From Bugula neritina (lineage: Eukaryota; Bryozoa; Gymnolaemata; Cheilostomatida; Bugulidae), in NCBI GenBank assembly GCA_964035545.1, contig OZ037765.1, forward strand, positions 10,100,698 to 10,164,697: DNA of 64,000 bases, given 5' to 3'. The notes under the pieces are model-generated. The model saw nothing but the letters and a program-made list of their open reading frames with translations. It was not told the DNA's origin and ran no database searches. The position numbers were made by a program, and so were the translations under genes. Below are positions 48,301 through 58,499 of this stretch, piece by piece (position 1 is the stretch's first letter; each line of letters begins with the position of its first letter).

Positions 48301-51300
48301 GATATCACTATAATATGCAAAACAGTGCAACATTTAACCTCAAACACACAGCACAACATGTAGATTCATATACTGCACGCAATGTTATATAGTCTATAGA
48401 GTTTATACTATGCATTATTATGTATATACAGACATTATCACATGTTGAATGTTACATACATTAACAGTGATGATGGGTGAGTCAAGTGGGGTCTGTGGTG
48501 ATACTCTAACTGTATATACACCTTCATCAAAGTGAGGGAAATTGTCATTCTTGTCAATTAAATTGATCTCTATTGTAGCATTTCTAGTTAGTCGCTCATC
48601 CCCAGCTCTATCAGTTGCAGTAATCTGAGAATAGAGATCAAGTTGCATGCATACCTGTTCTTTAAAACATGAGATTTGTATAAGTCATGCAATAGTAATG
48701 CAACAGGATAGCAGCAATTAAGTGGAAATTCATAGTCCTACCTTAAACGTATAGCAACTATTTGACAGAGTATACAAAATGCACTTACAGTAAGCGAGAG
48801 TTGTCTGTACATTTCTTTCTCGTAGTCAATATTGGCTTCCTTTTTCACAGACAGCGAGAGCACCGCGCTGCCCGTACCAAATGTTGGTGTGAGCTGGAAG
48901 GTGTCGCTGCCAAACCCACTCATGCCAACATCAAATGCATTGTTTGGCTGCAATAGTTGCACACAACTATAAGAAGATCTAAATATGAGCTACTATAAGT
49001 TTTTTGATATGCAATAAAAGAACACAACTTCTAAATGAAGCAAAATGATTTTCTACTCACAAGTGGTGCAGATGTACAACATTTCTGGTGAATTTTTTTT
49101 AATATTACAGCACTTAAGAATGCATAACACTATGAAGACAAAAATAGCTTAAACACATGCACATGTATGACATTACATTATTCGCTTATTTAGCAAGCAC
49201 AACATACAGGTAAATCAATGTCTATGATGGATAAGAGAAAGCCGGGTAGGTTGGTGTTGACTCCAAGCCCTTCCACTACATTGAGGACAAGAGGCTCCAC
49301 CACCCTCATTTCATACTCTGAATCAGTATAGAACTCTGGTGCATTATCGTTGATGTCAAAGATTTGTACGTTAATGTGAGAAGTAGATATAGCAGACGGA
49401 TCAGGCTGTCCATTAGCCAACAGTTCCGACACCTGCAATATGATATGCATATACATTTTTTTTATTCTATTTGCTAGATTTGGTTACTACTTGTTACATT
49501 TAGTCACTGTTTGCTACATTTAGGTACTACTTGCGTTTTTTAGTTTATATACGTGTTTCAGCTGCATATAATAGTGCTTTAAATCTTTGAAGATGGCATG
49601 AATTTATGCCAAAATATTAGTTGACATACCTTTTGTAAAAAAGTCAGTTTTTAAAATATAAATCATAATTTTCAGAGTGCTTCCAGTAAAAAAAGAACCT
49701 ATCCATATTGATATAGTTCCATAAAAAATATGACTAATTTGCACTAACAAGGCTTTAAAGCAGCTGCAGTTGTTTAAATGTATATAATATGTTTAATGTG
49801 TTATGCTTTCAAATGTGTAAAAAATGCCATTTTTAAACATCTTTATATGATGAGATTTATGATTTTTAAATCTTTTCAAAAATCTGCCAAATGGAGACTT
49901 GGATAGAATTTGCGCTGAACTTACTTCAATAGCAACTGTGTAGACTGGCCTGTTGTGATACAATTCTCTATCAATCCTATTCTTTATGGTAAGATTACTT
50001 GTGAAGACTCCACTCTGGTTCCTCAAGGGTGTTAAACTCAGCCAATTCAAACTATCTATTAATATTGTAAAACTTGGTCATTGCAAAATGTTGAATCTAA
50101 TATATTTCCAGAAATGTTGTACAATATGAAGTAATGTCAAAACTTCAATTACTTTAATATACAGGAGAACATTGCCATTTGGTGCTACAATATGTATTTA
50201 AACAGAGTCATCTCACCATGCTATACTAATAGTGTAACTGTAATAGGCAAGTCAGTTAGTCTAAAATCTGACAGAATGTAAAGGTTTTCTAGTACTTTAA
50301 TAAATTGTAAATTGAGTTCTGCTTTTCATAAACATATAACCCCCAAAAACTGACCTAAAATCAACCCATTATTATTAAATTTAGCGCTGATAGTTTTAAT
50401 TTTGCGAGAAGTTTCTACATTATTTTTGTCAAATCAGTATAATTTTAGTAACTTTTCACATATGCAAGATATCATAAGATATATTAGTAGAAGGAATAGC
50501 AGTACCAACCGTTGAGCAGTCTGAGCTGTAAATTCCGAGGCGGTTGAACCTCCTTGTCTCCGTCCCTCACTGATATCACGTCTATGACTGTACCCTATGT
50601 TTCAAATGATAACACTAAACAGCCGCCTTATTAGACAATGAATTTACTTTACAATATGTTATAAATAACATCTTAATCTAATAATAGAGCACGTGGAGTT
50701 ACGAAGAGTTGTGTATTTTTATTTGTTAGAGATTGCAATAAAGCTACTACACCAATAAAGTTTTTAGTTCAATAAATTCTAGATCAACCATCCAGAAATA
50801 GTTTCAAATTGGAGAGCTTGAAAAAGCCCAAAATATAACTATCTATAATAGCAAGATACTGTCATGTGACTAAAACTCATTATGCAGTTTATTATTATAA
50901 AATTTCAGCTAGTTTTTATCATATTTAGTTTCTTTTCAACATCTTAAATAACACTGAGACAGCTTAGTGAAGCAAAACTGTGTAATAAAATTTTTCAAAC
51001 ATTACAAAATTCTTAGAAATTGAAACAACTTTGAGTAATTCTTTTAATTAGGTCTTCTCAGAGAGCTTTAAGTCACCATCAATTCTAAATTTTGTCTTTA
51101 TTTAAAATTATAATTTTTAAATAACTTTTATGCAAATTGATCAAAAATACTATCTAAAATTTTTTTCTCCAAGGAAACAAAAAATATGTGATTAAGCTTT
51201 ATAGGCGAATAAAGAGACAGAAGAACAACTAACCACAGGAAGCTCTTCATCTGGAATGGGAGAGTACGGAGCCTTGATAAACACTGGACTCTGGTCTTGA

Positions 51301-54300
51301 GAATCCAGCACGTTTATTACAAAGTTCTTTGTGGTAAAGTTTGCTGGTGGAGCAATATTCGTTGCTTTGACTGTCATTATGTAACTTCGACGTTCTTCAA
51401 AGTCCAACAACTTCTTTAGTTTGATATCAGTGACATAGTGACCATTGCCAACCCGTCGTGGCACGACTTCAAATGTCTCACAGGCTATCTTAGACTAAAA
51501 TATTCAAAGTAGTAGAATTACAGACTTACACAATATATGCTGTGAGATAGAGAAGATGGGAAGTATCTTCATTAAACTACTCTTACTGAAATAAAATCTA
51601 TCTGGGTTTAAACATAGCCTGCCTAGCAAAATTTATTACAGACAATATCAGGCTTTCTTTCAATCAACAGCAGCCCTTGAAAATTAATTTTATTAAAGCA
51701 TATAACATCTTCAATAACCACATAACTCAACTAGTTTACTTATATAACTGCTAGATTTATTGTATACAAAATCATAAATGAACAAAAAGCTATGAAATGT
51801 ACTGTAATGATTGAGAGTATGTAAATATATCATTTCTTTTTTAAAAAATATCTTCCGAAATACCTTTCAATAACTTACACACTGCAAGTTGCTACAAGAA
51901 ACAGGTTAATAGATGCAAATATGTGCTACGAACAACACAAAAACGTGATGCATTGTTGAAGATATTAAACATTTGAGTGCAACAAGAATTAAAATTAGAT
52001 CAAACTGTTAAAAAACTTTCAAAAGTTAGCTAACTAATTAGTAATGGTAAGGTGCCTAATTGATTTAGAATTTAATATAATATTTGTAAGCTCAATAAAA
52101 GATAGATAAACATTTTCAATTACCACACAGTTGACTGATTAAATAGCTTTAAGCTCTTATACTTACATCTTCATCAATCAGCTTATATCAACACAAAAGA
52201 ATATTTATGAGAATCGAGAACATTGTAAGCAGTTCAATGATAAGACTATTTTATAAAAGGAACAGCGATTTACTGAACAAATTCTACCAGCAAGTTTACA
52301 CAACAGAGCTTTTACCTCAGGAGTAATGGAATCAACATAACACGATATTTCAGTCTGTGCATTGAGACCCGTGTCCTCATCTGTCACAACAAAGGCATCA
52401 GCTATCTTGTAGTCAACACTCACATCCTGAAAACATATAACTGTACACTTTCTCGCACTGTATGGTGACATCATACAGCATATGTTAACTTGATATTCAG
52501 TATTACAGCTTCAGACTAAAGTATCATGGTAATACATTAGGATACTTTCCATGACAAGGGATGAATGACTAAACATGCTATGACTCACCTCGGCCACCAC
52601 AAACGAGCTGCTACCTCCTTGACTAAAGACTGGGGCGTTGTCATTCAGGTCTTTTACTATTACAGATATCTGTTTTGGAGTCTGGAATAAAGATGAAAGC
52701 AGCTGCTGACAGTAAAGATAGTCATCCAAGGCTAACGATTTGGTGATACCATTTTGATGACAAAAAACCAAGCAAACGATTTTGATGTTGTGAGTTACAC
52801 GTAGAAGCAACTAGTATAAGTTTTCCCAGTATTCTTATTGCTAATTTTACCAAGTCACAACTCACCCTGCTGTTGCTGATGGTGTCTGTAGCAGTGACTG
52901 TAAACTCAAGGTTAGAGTTTTGCTCATAGTCTATGCCTCTAGTTGATCGGACAATAACAGAGGTTGCATTAACTGCAGCTATATCAAAGTAGTCATTGAT
53001 GTCTATAGAAAACTCTATAGGATCTCCATCAGGATCAGTAGCGTGTAAAGTGGTCAGTACTTCGTCTGCGAATAGACAACAACATAACTCAGCTGAGTAC
53101 AACTCTTGGTGGCCCTTTGTGATGAAATTAATAAATTTACAGACTACTAAATTTATTAACAGTTTTTACTTTTAAGGAAACTATCACAGCTTTATTTATT
53201 GAGTATATTTTTGTAGTATGCATGTTATTGTATAGTTAAAGAAAAAACATCAATATTTGAATATAATATATTCATTTATCATGTGACACCCTGTGCTGTG
53301 ACACTTTGTGCTGTGACACCTTACACTGTGACACTTTATGCTGTGACTTTATGACTTCAGATTACAACTAAACCTGCACGCAAGTGTCACTGAGACAACT
53401 ATCACACAGCCTCTCAGAAAAGACAATATCTTGTCACACACATTATTATGGCATAACTGTAAGCAATTTCAAATTCACAAGTGATAGAATTCAAGTGCAA
53501 AGTTTCACGTTAAATCAACAGTTTCATATTTCAAAAATAACAAGTTCTAACACAACCAGTCTAAGTAACAGCCAGAATGTATTGTAAATGGTTATTCAAC
53601 CAAATAAAGTTATATGTTAATTTGAATGGAGGCCTCTGCTTGTTACATTTGAATGCAGTGTTTGCTCAGCCTACTCACCAGTACATGCAGTAAATGCATC
53701 TTAAGAACAAGTTGAATAAACTAGCTACACAGTAAGACAAGTAGTAGATACATAAACTAGGTACTACTTATAGCGGCTCTCAATATAGGTCCTCTTACTG
53801 AGTAAACATCACATGTATGCTAGTATGAGTAAAGCATATTTGGTGTGCAGAAATTTCTGTTCACAATCATATTACAGCAACAAGTATAACTATTAAAATG
53901 GCTCTAAAACATCTAAAATTAAAAATATGAACAGGCAAAATAATAACAAAGTTCTATTGCTTAATGTGACTCATATTATGGGTTATTAAAACTTACGAAT
54001 TTCATTCTCGTTCACGGCAAACGAGGATGGACTAGGGCTAAATATAGGAGGTCTATTTGTTTGCTGACCATAACAGGCTAAAAATAACAAAACGTTGTAA
54101 GCATACAAAACCAAGGAAAAAATAACTAATTATAAGAGATAAACCTTTTTGATAATATTTATCACCAAATTGCTAAATGAAATAAAGTTCAACACATTCC
54201 AATTATACACTTTCTGTATCATAGCAACATCACACAGCGAGTAGGCCTTGTTAACTCAATGGTATGGTAACCGCATTAGTAATACATCTACATTGGAGAT

Positions 54301-54412
54301 ATAACACTAACAGTTCTCACAGCAACGACATATGCAGTTTAATACACATAACTTGGTTACCTGAGATTAGGATTATATGAAGGAGCACCAGTTTTATAAT
54401 CATATCACTCAT
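27256..54412 (-). CDS. CDH23-like cadherin: about 14 EC repeats, MAD domain, one TM helix
   Basis: This is a single-pass calcium-dependent adhesion protein. Coding exons, from 5': 54361-54412, 53997-54077, 52866-53065, 52589-52681, 52316-52426, 52167-52181, 51234-51494, 50510-50594, 49925-50055, 49208-49432, 48789-48947, 48460-48624, 48056-48120, 47628-47868, 41616-41819, 41064-41136, 40163-40344, 39393-39519, 39154-39302, 38939-39077, 38550-38771, 37842-38002, 37613-37756, 37221-37337, 36783-36948, 36408-36634, 35926-36108, 34859-34960, 34402-34528, 33555-33794, 33127-33317, 32730-32831, 31754-31842, 31498-31590, 30863-31010, 30097-30233, 28149-28189. Every junction is GT..AG and in phase, giving about 1,749 residues before the uncertain last exon. 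The signal peptide is MSDMIIKLVLLHIILIS. The family match is CDH23/PCDH15; vertebrate CDH23 has 27 ECs and PCDH15 has 11. The tail exon is ambiguous (see 27256-27310). Confidence 0.9.
28149..28189 (-). CDS. Cadherin (minus) first cytoplasmic exon
   Basis: A 41-nt exon flanked by TTATGTTGCAG and GTAAGTTC encodes KYVKKPSRYVPNIV. It is phase 2 in and phase 1 out. It supplies the basic stop-transfer residues after the membrane helix. Confidence 0.85.
28190..30096 (-). other. Cadherin (minus) intron between TM and tail exons
   Basis: 1.9 kb of AT-rich intron. Apart from the 129-nt hairpin at 29832-29960, no exon or mobile element was recognised. Confidence 0.5.
29832..29960. repeat. Imperfect 59-nt-arm hairpin
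   Basis: Arms 29832-29890 and 29902-29960 are equal in length and reverse-complementary at about 45 of 59 positions without gaps, with an 11-nt loop. The loop-proximal part is strongest (CTGTATCCA/TGGATACAG). It is intronic. It could be a small MITE remnant or a transcribed long hairpin; it is longer than a typical pre-miRNA. Confidence 0.75.
30097..30233 (-). CDS. Cadherin (minus) exon for the transmembrane helix
   Basis: The exon encodes 45 residues, including a Trp/Tyr-rich membrane-proximal stretch (VWLDWYNYEWIWW) and a hydrophobic helix (LIIASSIVLFIDAVILIICL), then LYLYN. The donor AACAA|GTAAGT joins to the tail exon at 28189, giving NKYVKKPSRYVP. The basic residues there fit the positive-inside rule for a type I protein. 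Confidence 0.92.
30315..30490 (+). mobile_element. tRNA-derived SINE, plus orientation
   Basis: A box TGGTCTAGGGG lies at 30325-30335 and B box GGTTCGATCC at 30369-30378. A body follows (CCATTGGTGATGTTAGGAAG...) that matches the minus-strand copy at 13381-13583. The first ~73 nt resemble a tRNA head, but the long shared non-tRNA body shows it is a SINE and not a tRNA gene. It is inserted in a cadherin intron, antisense to the gene. Confidence 0.87.
30863..31842 (-). CDS. Cadherin (minus) exons for the membrane-adjacent domain (MAD)
   Basis: Exons 31754-31842, 31498-31590 and 30863-31010 encode residues of about 1581-1690 that are not an EC repeat. The predicted order is strand (QQLILVIDQ), helix (SPDEVQTFIEEFFTELEEI), strand (YTFHLQRLSFH), strand (TDVYMYVLDKDGNLVDA), helix (VSSILYSTYSEKQAELYRKY), strand (VTFSG). 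This is a ferredoxin-like pattern. It aligns with the vertebrate CDH23 pre-membrane segment (VKIVINEIPDRVRGFEEEF, ELLIHVVNRDTNRILDVDRV, then EQLRNLFRNYNV). In CDH23 and PCDH15 this domain links the EC rod to the membrane and can dimerise. Confidence 0.85.
31843..32095. repeat. TATAG-rich minisatellite at a cadherin 3' splice site
   Basis: Repeats of TATAGTATAGGTATA and variants fill about 250 nt and end in an inverted portion (TATACTATATACCTATACTG) that could fold back. The acceptor of exon 31754-31842 (ACTGTAG|GTATAC) lies at the very edge of the array, so the array forms the end of the intron in the transcript. Confidence 0.85.
32730..48624 (-). CDS. Cadherin (minus) exons for EC5-EC14
   Basis: Twenty-one exons encode about ten EC repeats. 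Canonical calcium linkers are DKNDNFPHF, DYNDYKPRF, DVNNRLPQF, NVNDNPPAF and DVDDNDPKF. Others are degenerate: FTNEFPQRPKF, a VGVGVPLF linker, the VDTANEFYPVC and SSQQSNLPIF segments, and KDDFKLEF. These lack the DxNDN aspartates, so some interdomain joints should bind little calcium and be flexible. Internal DxD and (L/N)DYE or DRE motifs are present in most repeats. The exons are separated in the middle by the transposon-bearing intron. Confidence 0.88.
39561..39904. mobile_element. 344-bp MITE with ~75-bp inverted repeats and TTA duplication
   Basis: Ends GCCTAGGGCCACAC...GTGTGGCCCTAGGC are inverted repeats extending about 75 nt with few mismatches, flanked by TTA at 39558-39560 and 39905-39907. 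Each arm holds the perfect palindrome ATTTTCGCATGCGAAAAT (39582-39599 and 39866-39883). A 3-bp TTA duplication is typical of PIF/Harbinger-type (Tourist-like) MITEs. No transposase is encoded. The element lies in the cadherin intron between exons 40163-40344 and 39393-39519, starting about 40 nt upstream of the latter's acceptor. Confidence 0.88.
42332..47509. mobile_element. 5.2-kb DNA transposon with 1,190-bp inverted arms
   Basis: Arms 42343-43532 and 46320-47509 are exact mirror images in length. Translated frames at mirrored positions are identical, and spot checks show no differences. The ends read GTGGGGGTGCCAACATGC...GCATGTTGGCACCCCCAC. Two target-site readings are possible: TA on both sides (42341-42342 and 47510-47511), or an 8-nt repeat TAATAGAC (42324-42331 and 47510-47517) with 11 extra TA-rich bases at the left end. 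The unique core 43533-46319 carries a broken gene on the minus strand. The element lies in a cadherin intron, about 120 nt from the donor of exon 47628-47868. Confidence 0.9.
43343..46319 (-). pseudogene. Degraded transposon protein gene with C-terminal cysteine-rich (CXC-like) motif
   Basis: Minus-strand coding fragments run from 46319 down to the left arm. They are 46319-45650 (from TKLSQETLLNMKKS; contains HSVITFDQAIYKIAKEIQW and the segment VGSFHILMNYMAALGKM), then a frame change, 45639-45256 (contains LDSMQAMLPVFFAYDCTNYS), another change, 45296-45048 (TLNRDSKTSGGIIGISNHEE), 45032-44730, and, after further stops, 43703-43407 (LPPSRNYLEHHVKRANYQ). The last ends in a Tesmin/TSO1-CXC-like cysteine cluster (CKCKKAGCKSKACKCK). 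The family resembles long uncharacterised proteins common in invertebrate repeats. I cannot assign a superfamily. Several frameshifts and the missing 5' part show that it is dead. Confidence 0.7.
48789..54412 (-). CDS. Cadherin (minus) exons for signal peptide and EC1-EC4
   Basis: Eleven exons encode the N-terminal third. The mature protein begins CYGQQTNRPPIFS, then FAVNENE of EC1. Linkers after EC1, EC2 and EC3 read DLNDNAPVF, DSQDQSPVF and DINDNAPEF. EC4 contains FQLTPTFGTGSAVLSLSV, then NIDYE. This is the extended strand seen in EC4 of vertebrate CDH23 (ISPTSVQGKADIRIRV..LDYE), at the same repeat number. A 15-nt microexon lies at 52167-52181. Confidence 0.9.
52167..52181 (-). CDS. Predicted 15-nt microexon (LIDED)
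   Basis: On the minus strand TTGATATAAG precedes CTGATTGATGAAGAT, which is followed by a consensus donor GTAAGTAT. The exon adds five residues, is phase 0 on both sides, and lies between exons 52316-52426 and 51234-51494, which are also phase 0 and could join directly. It could therefore be constitutive or alternatively spliced without changing the frame. Confidence 0.5.
53281..53356. repeat. CTGTGACAC short tandem repeat
   Basis: About five copies of a 15-16-nt unit (CTGTGACACTTTGTG and variants), in a cadherin intron. Confidence 0.85.
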
Positions 54413-54447
54413 CTTGAGCACCGCAGTAATTAATCATTCAATGTAGC

Positions 54448-54822
54448 TGCAACAAAAGTAACCCTTCAAATTAATTATTACACAAAAAAGAAGTCAAATT
54501 AATATTATACTAACATTATATATGAATTAAAAAGTATCCTGGCAACTGAACAACTGTGCATCTTGTGGACTAAGCGGATGTAAATAAATGTCTAAAGTTT
54601 AAGTGAGTAGAGCATTAAGGAGTAGTCAGGGTAAAACAATATTGATTCATTGTACAAGGCATGACAAATGATGGAATAATTACTCTTTTAATCACCACAC
54701 AAAGACTCTAAGCAAATACATTACAGGTTTTAACACAAGCTAACCACTGCCCCCAAACAACAGACTGATAGTACTTACCTTGAAAGTATCAACAAGAACT
54801 TTCTGATCTTTTATTTTTTATA
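54448..54822 (-). promoter_or_regulatory. Possible 5' UTR intron and TATA-like element of the minus-strand cadherin
   Basis: An acceptor-like TTTTGTTGCAG lies 30-40 nt before the start codon at 54412. A perfect donor CAAG|GTAAGTAC lies at 54778-54777. Minus-strand TATAAAAAAT at 54822-54813 lies about 35 nt before that donor. Together they suggest a 5' UTR intron and a nearby promoter, but the implied first exon would be very short, so the TATA assignment is weak. Confidence 0.35.
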
Positions 54823-57800
54823 GTTTTGAACAGCAAAAGGAGAAATTATAGCAACAATAATCTCATATTCCAGGCACACCATAAATGTTCATGCAGCTTT
54901 ATTATGGTTATGAAGTTACTATCTGTAAACAGGGACAAGATTACCACAAATATGGTTGTATGTCATGACTTCAAAATCATATAAATACATGACATTTAAG
55001 TATAGTCTAATGTTGTAATAAGTGATTCAACTGGATAAATTGAAATCTGCAGCAGCTACCCTGGTGATTGAAAAATTCTGTTGCATGAGATTTGGGCTAA
55101 GCTTGTCTCAAACAAGACAAGCTTAAAACTTGCCTGCTTTTACGATCAACTTCACATCTTCAACTCTACCATCCCAATAGAAAAAGAAAAATTTGATTGT
55201 CTATGCTCTAAACAGTTTGACAGAAAAAATTAAACTATAAAAGTTCTATAGAAGTACAACATAACTACAACTGAAATGATGTGCATATTTATAATAGACT
55301 TTAACTCCTAATATGATTATTATAAAACGTTAAATACAATGAGGCAAGTATCACAAGCCCAATTTATTAGACACAAAAATGATACTTGTGAAAACTATCA
55401 TATAAACTTTATGAGCAGCAACCATAAATGCATATAAATTAGCAAACTATGAAAAACTGAACACAGAAAAAATTATATTAACTGCTTTAACGGAGGTATT
55501 TATTGAACCTAAATTGTTCTAAATACAATAAACAAGCAGTTGATTATTCTTACAAGGCTACAGAGGTAAGCTTATAGTCAAATTTCATTTGTTTTACTTT
55601 GACTTTGCTAATAAAATTAAATAGTAAAACATTCTACCTAATCATTCCTATAAACTTATAGTCATGATTGCAACAAGATTTGTATTTTTAGAATGCCGTT
55701 TACTAAAAGTCTCAGCAGATATAATGAATAACAAAGCTGTAAACTAAAGTGTCAAATTAAAATTTTCAGGCAATTAGAAGCATTGTGTTTGTTTCCTGTT
55801 AAAAAATGTAAGTTGTAAAAGTTTAAAGCTATTGTAGAATTATAACTGTCAGCCTAAATGTTATAATGAAATATTCACAGCATTTCAAATTATAATGTTG
55901 CATCCCTATCCTAGATAAATGCACATCCATTACTATACCTAGATACATATTAATCAGGACTGCTAAATTAAGACATATAAGCTAGTTTCAAGTTAGAGAA
56001 CTAGCAGTCTGAATTTGTAAGCCATGTGTCTGTATTCTCTGAGAGGGTTAAAACTAGAAGAAACCCAAATATTATATCAATATGCAATAATGCTTATAGA
56101 AATATGCTAGTAAATATCAAATAAATAATTTAAATTCATAAACAGTAAATTAAAATTGACCAAAAGAGCAAGTAGTTTTAACATTTTGATACCAGCCTAA
56201 ATTTGAATATACATTAACATTATATTTGAATAAGGAATAATCATAGCAGCGACTTTTTTCCATTATCAAATACAATAAACCTTTTAATTAGCTTTTATTA
56301 TCAAGCAAATTTAGTATGATATTGATACATAAACAACATCATTATAATAATTGTAATAGAAAAAGAGCAAGCACTTTTCATCGACCCACAGTCACTGTTA
56401 AGGAATCGATTCGAATCAGAAACTTCTTGCAATTTTAGTATAAGTCACATATAAGTATAGTAATAATATTTTGGGTAGGAGTTTTAGATCTATATGTAAA
56501 TATTTACATTAGTGATTAGTCTCCAGGTTACTAAATTTAATTCATAATAATTATAAATCATTATTTATTAGACTTAATCTAATCATATTGATATTATTAT
56601 TAAATTTCATTATGATTATGACTTCTGCTTTTAAAATTTTCTCAATTTTCAGATGTTGCATTACTTACCATAATTGAGAAGTGTAAGTTTAGATCTATTG
56701 CTTGTTCAAAAATATAGAAGATTAAAAACTAAACGGCTCAATTTGAGACAAGTTTTTCCTAAACAGGTAAAACTAAGAGACTACATTACATAGCTTGGTT
56801 GTAGCAGGCAATATGTCGCTTGCGCCATGTGTATGTAGTAGAAACGCATGTGCTTAACCCTTAACCTGTGACCTAATCTTAAAACGGCATTCTAATTAGA
56901 AAAAAGAAATTATAAAAAAGCGTTTTTATAAGAGAAATAATTATTTACAACATATATTTTAAAATTGTATTTTGTCACTGTTTATAATTTTAAAAATAAA
57001 TTTGAAATTAATTTGTTTAAGCAATACTTTAAACTTTTTTAAGGACTATATGGGCGGAACCAATTATCAAACTGCAAAACCACGTGCAGGTGACTTCCAG
57101 CAAAATCTGCACTGCGTTGGGGTATTCAGTTGCTAACTGTATTCCAACTAATGTTTTATCAATGCTCAAACAAATAGTTCATATATACTACTTAATGGTG
57201 AGTATTACAGATGATTTATTTTGCAGTTTTATTGTGATTGCTCTGATAAACATTGACACTGACAACCTTACTCATAGTCACAGTTATATCAATAAATATC
57301 ATTATATTTATATGTAGTCATACTCATACTGATACTCATAGTCATACTGATATTCAATCTTTATGTTCATATTATTATTACTATTACTATTAGTATTACT
57401 ATTACTATTAGGTGTAAATTATATCTATAAATAAATTAATATCATTATAATTATGTAAGTCACAGTAAATGTAGCTCTTAAACTAATTTCACTTCTTTTT
57501 CTGATTTCAATTTGTGTTACAAAAAAGTTTGACTACAATGTCTACGTTTGGTGTTAAATTACTGTTAGGCTGGCATATTCAAAATTTTTATAATAGCATT
57601 TAGCTGTTTAATTTTAATGTTTATTAAACATTTATTATAATTATTATACCAAGCATGATTTTATTGTTAATGTACTATAAGTATGCAATGTGTACACTGC
57701 ATAACACAATAGTTTTTGCAGGAGTTAATATTGCTACAAGTGCATGTCACAGTCATGCATAGCTATGACAGATATTTTCAGTTGTAACATAAAGATTTTT

Positions 57801-58499
57801 TTCTACACTAAAGTTACTCAAAGTTTTAAAGGTACTTTTTGTGTCTGAGGCAGGGCTTTAAATTTAAATGTATTTCTTAATTTGCATACTCAGGGTTTGC
57901 CAACTTACTACTGGGCTTGTCTTAAATCTAAGGCCAAGCCATTTATTTTATGTTTTTTAGAAAACCAACAATTGTAGATTATTAATATTACTCAACTTAT
58001 GGACAAAGAACCTTGCTATAAAGAATAAAAATAGAAGTTTTTTTTGTAGAGAAATCTACTGATAATTATTAATAAAGACAAACATAAATTCTTTCTATTC
58101 ATCAAAAGTATAGACTGACTTAAATGATAAAGAAGCAAAACTAAATAATTGTTGCAATAATTTATGTACCTAATTCATCAAATGCTTCAACAGTGGTTTG
58201 AAGATTTATATTTTATACTCACATGTAAATTATAGGCCAAACCGCTCGATAAAATGTCAACTATATACTTATTATAAATTATGCACAGTGAGAGTGGACA
58301 GAGCAAAAAGTTTTTTGCTGTGCATAGCCTAAAGCTTGAATTGAATAGCCTAAAATAAAATGTTGTATGCTTCGGGTTAAATCAGACTGATTTTAGTAAG
58401 TGATGCATCAGGTCTGGTGCTTGCTGTGTGATTTTGTTTATTCATGATTAAAGGTTTACTTCTAGTCATAAAGACTGAAAACTGTATCAACAAGCAACA
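54823..58499. other. Intergenic region between head-to-head cadherin genes
   Basis: About 3.7 kb separates the two divergent cadherin 5' ends. No coding exon was recognised; the open frame at 57084-57317 has no supporting features. A run of ATT/ACT/AGT triplets and TCATACTGATACTCATAG-type repeats lies at about 57310-57415. Both promoters should lie within or next to this region. Confidence 0.5.
57310..57415. repeat. TCATACTGA/ATTACT simple repeats
   Basis: Short tandem repeats: CATACTCATACTGATACTCA, then a run of ATTATTACTATTACTATTAG. Confidence 0.85.

Noticed and set aside
57084-57317. 77-residue frame in the intergenic region
   Set aside because: No splice context, domain or signal peptide; composition like surrounding DNA and ends in simple repeats.
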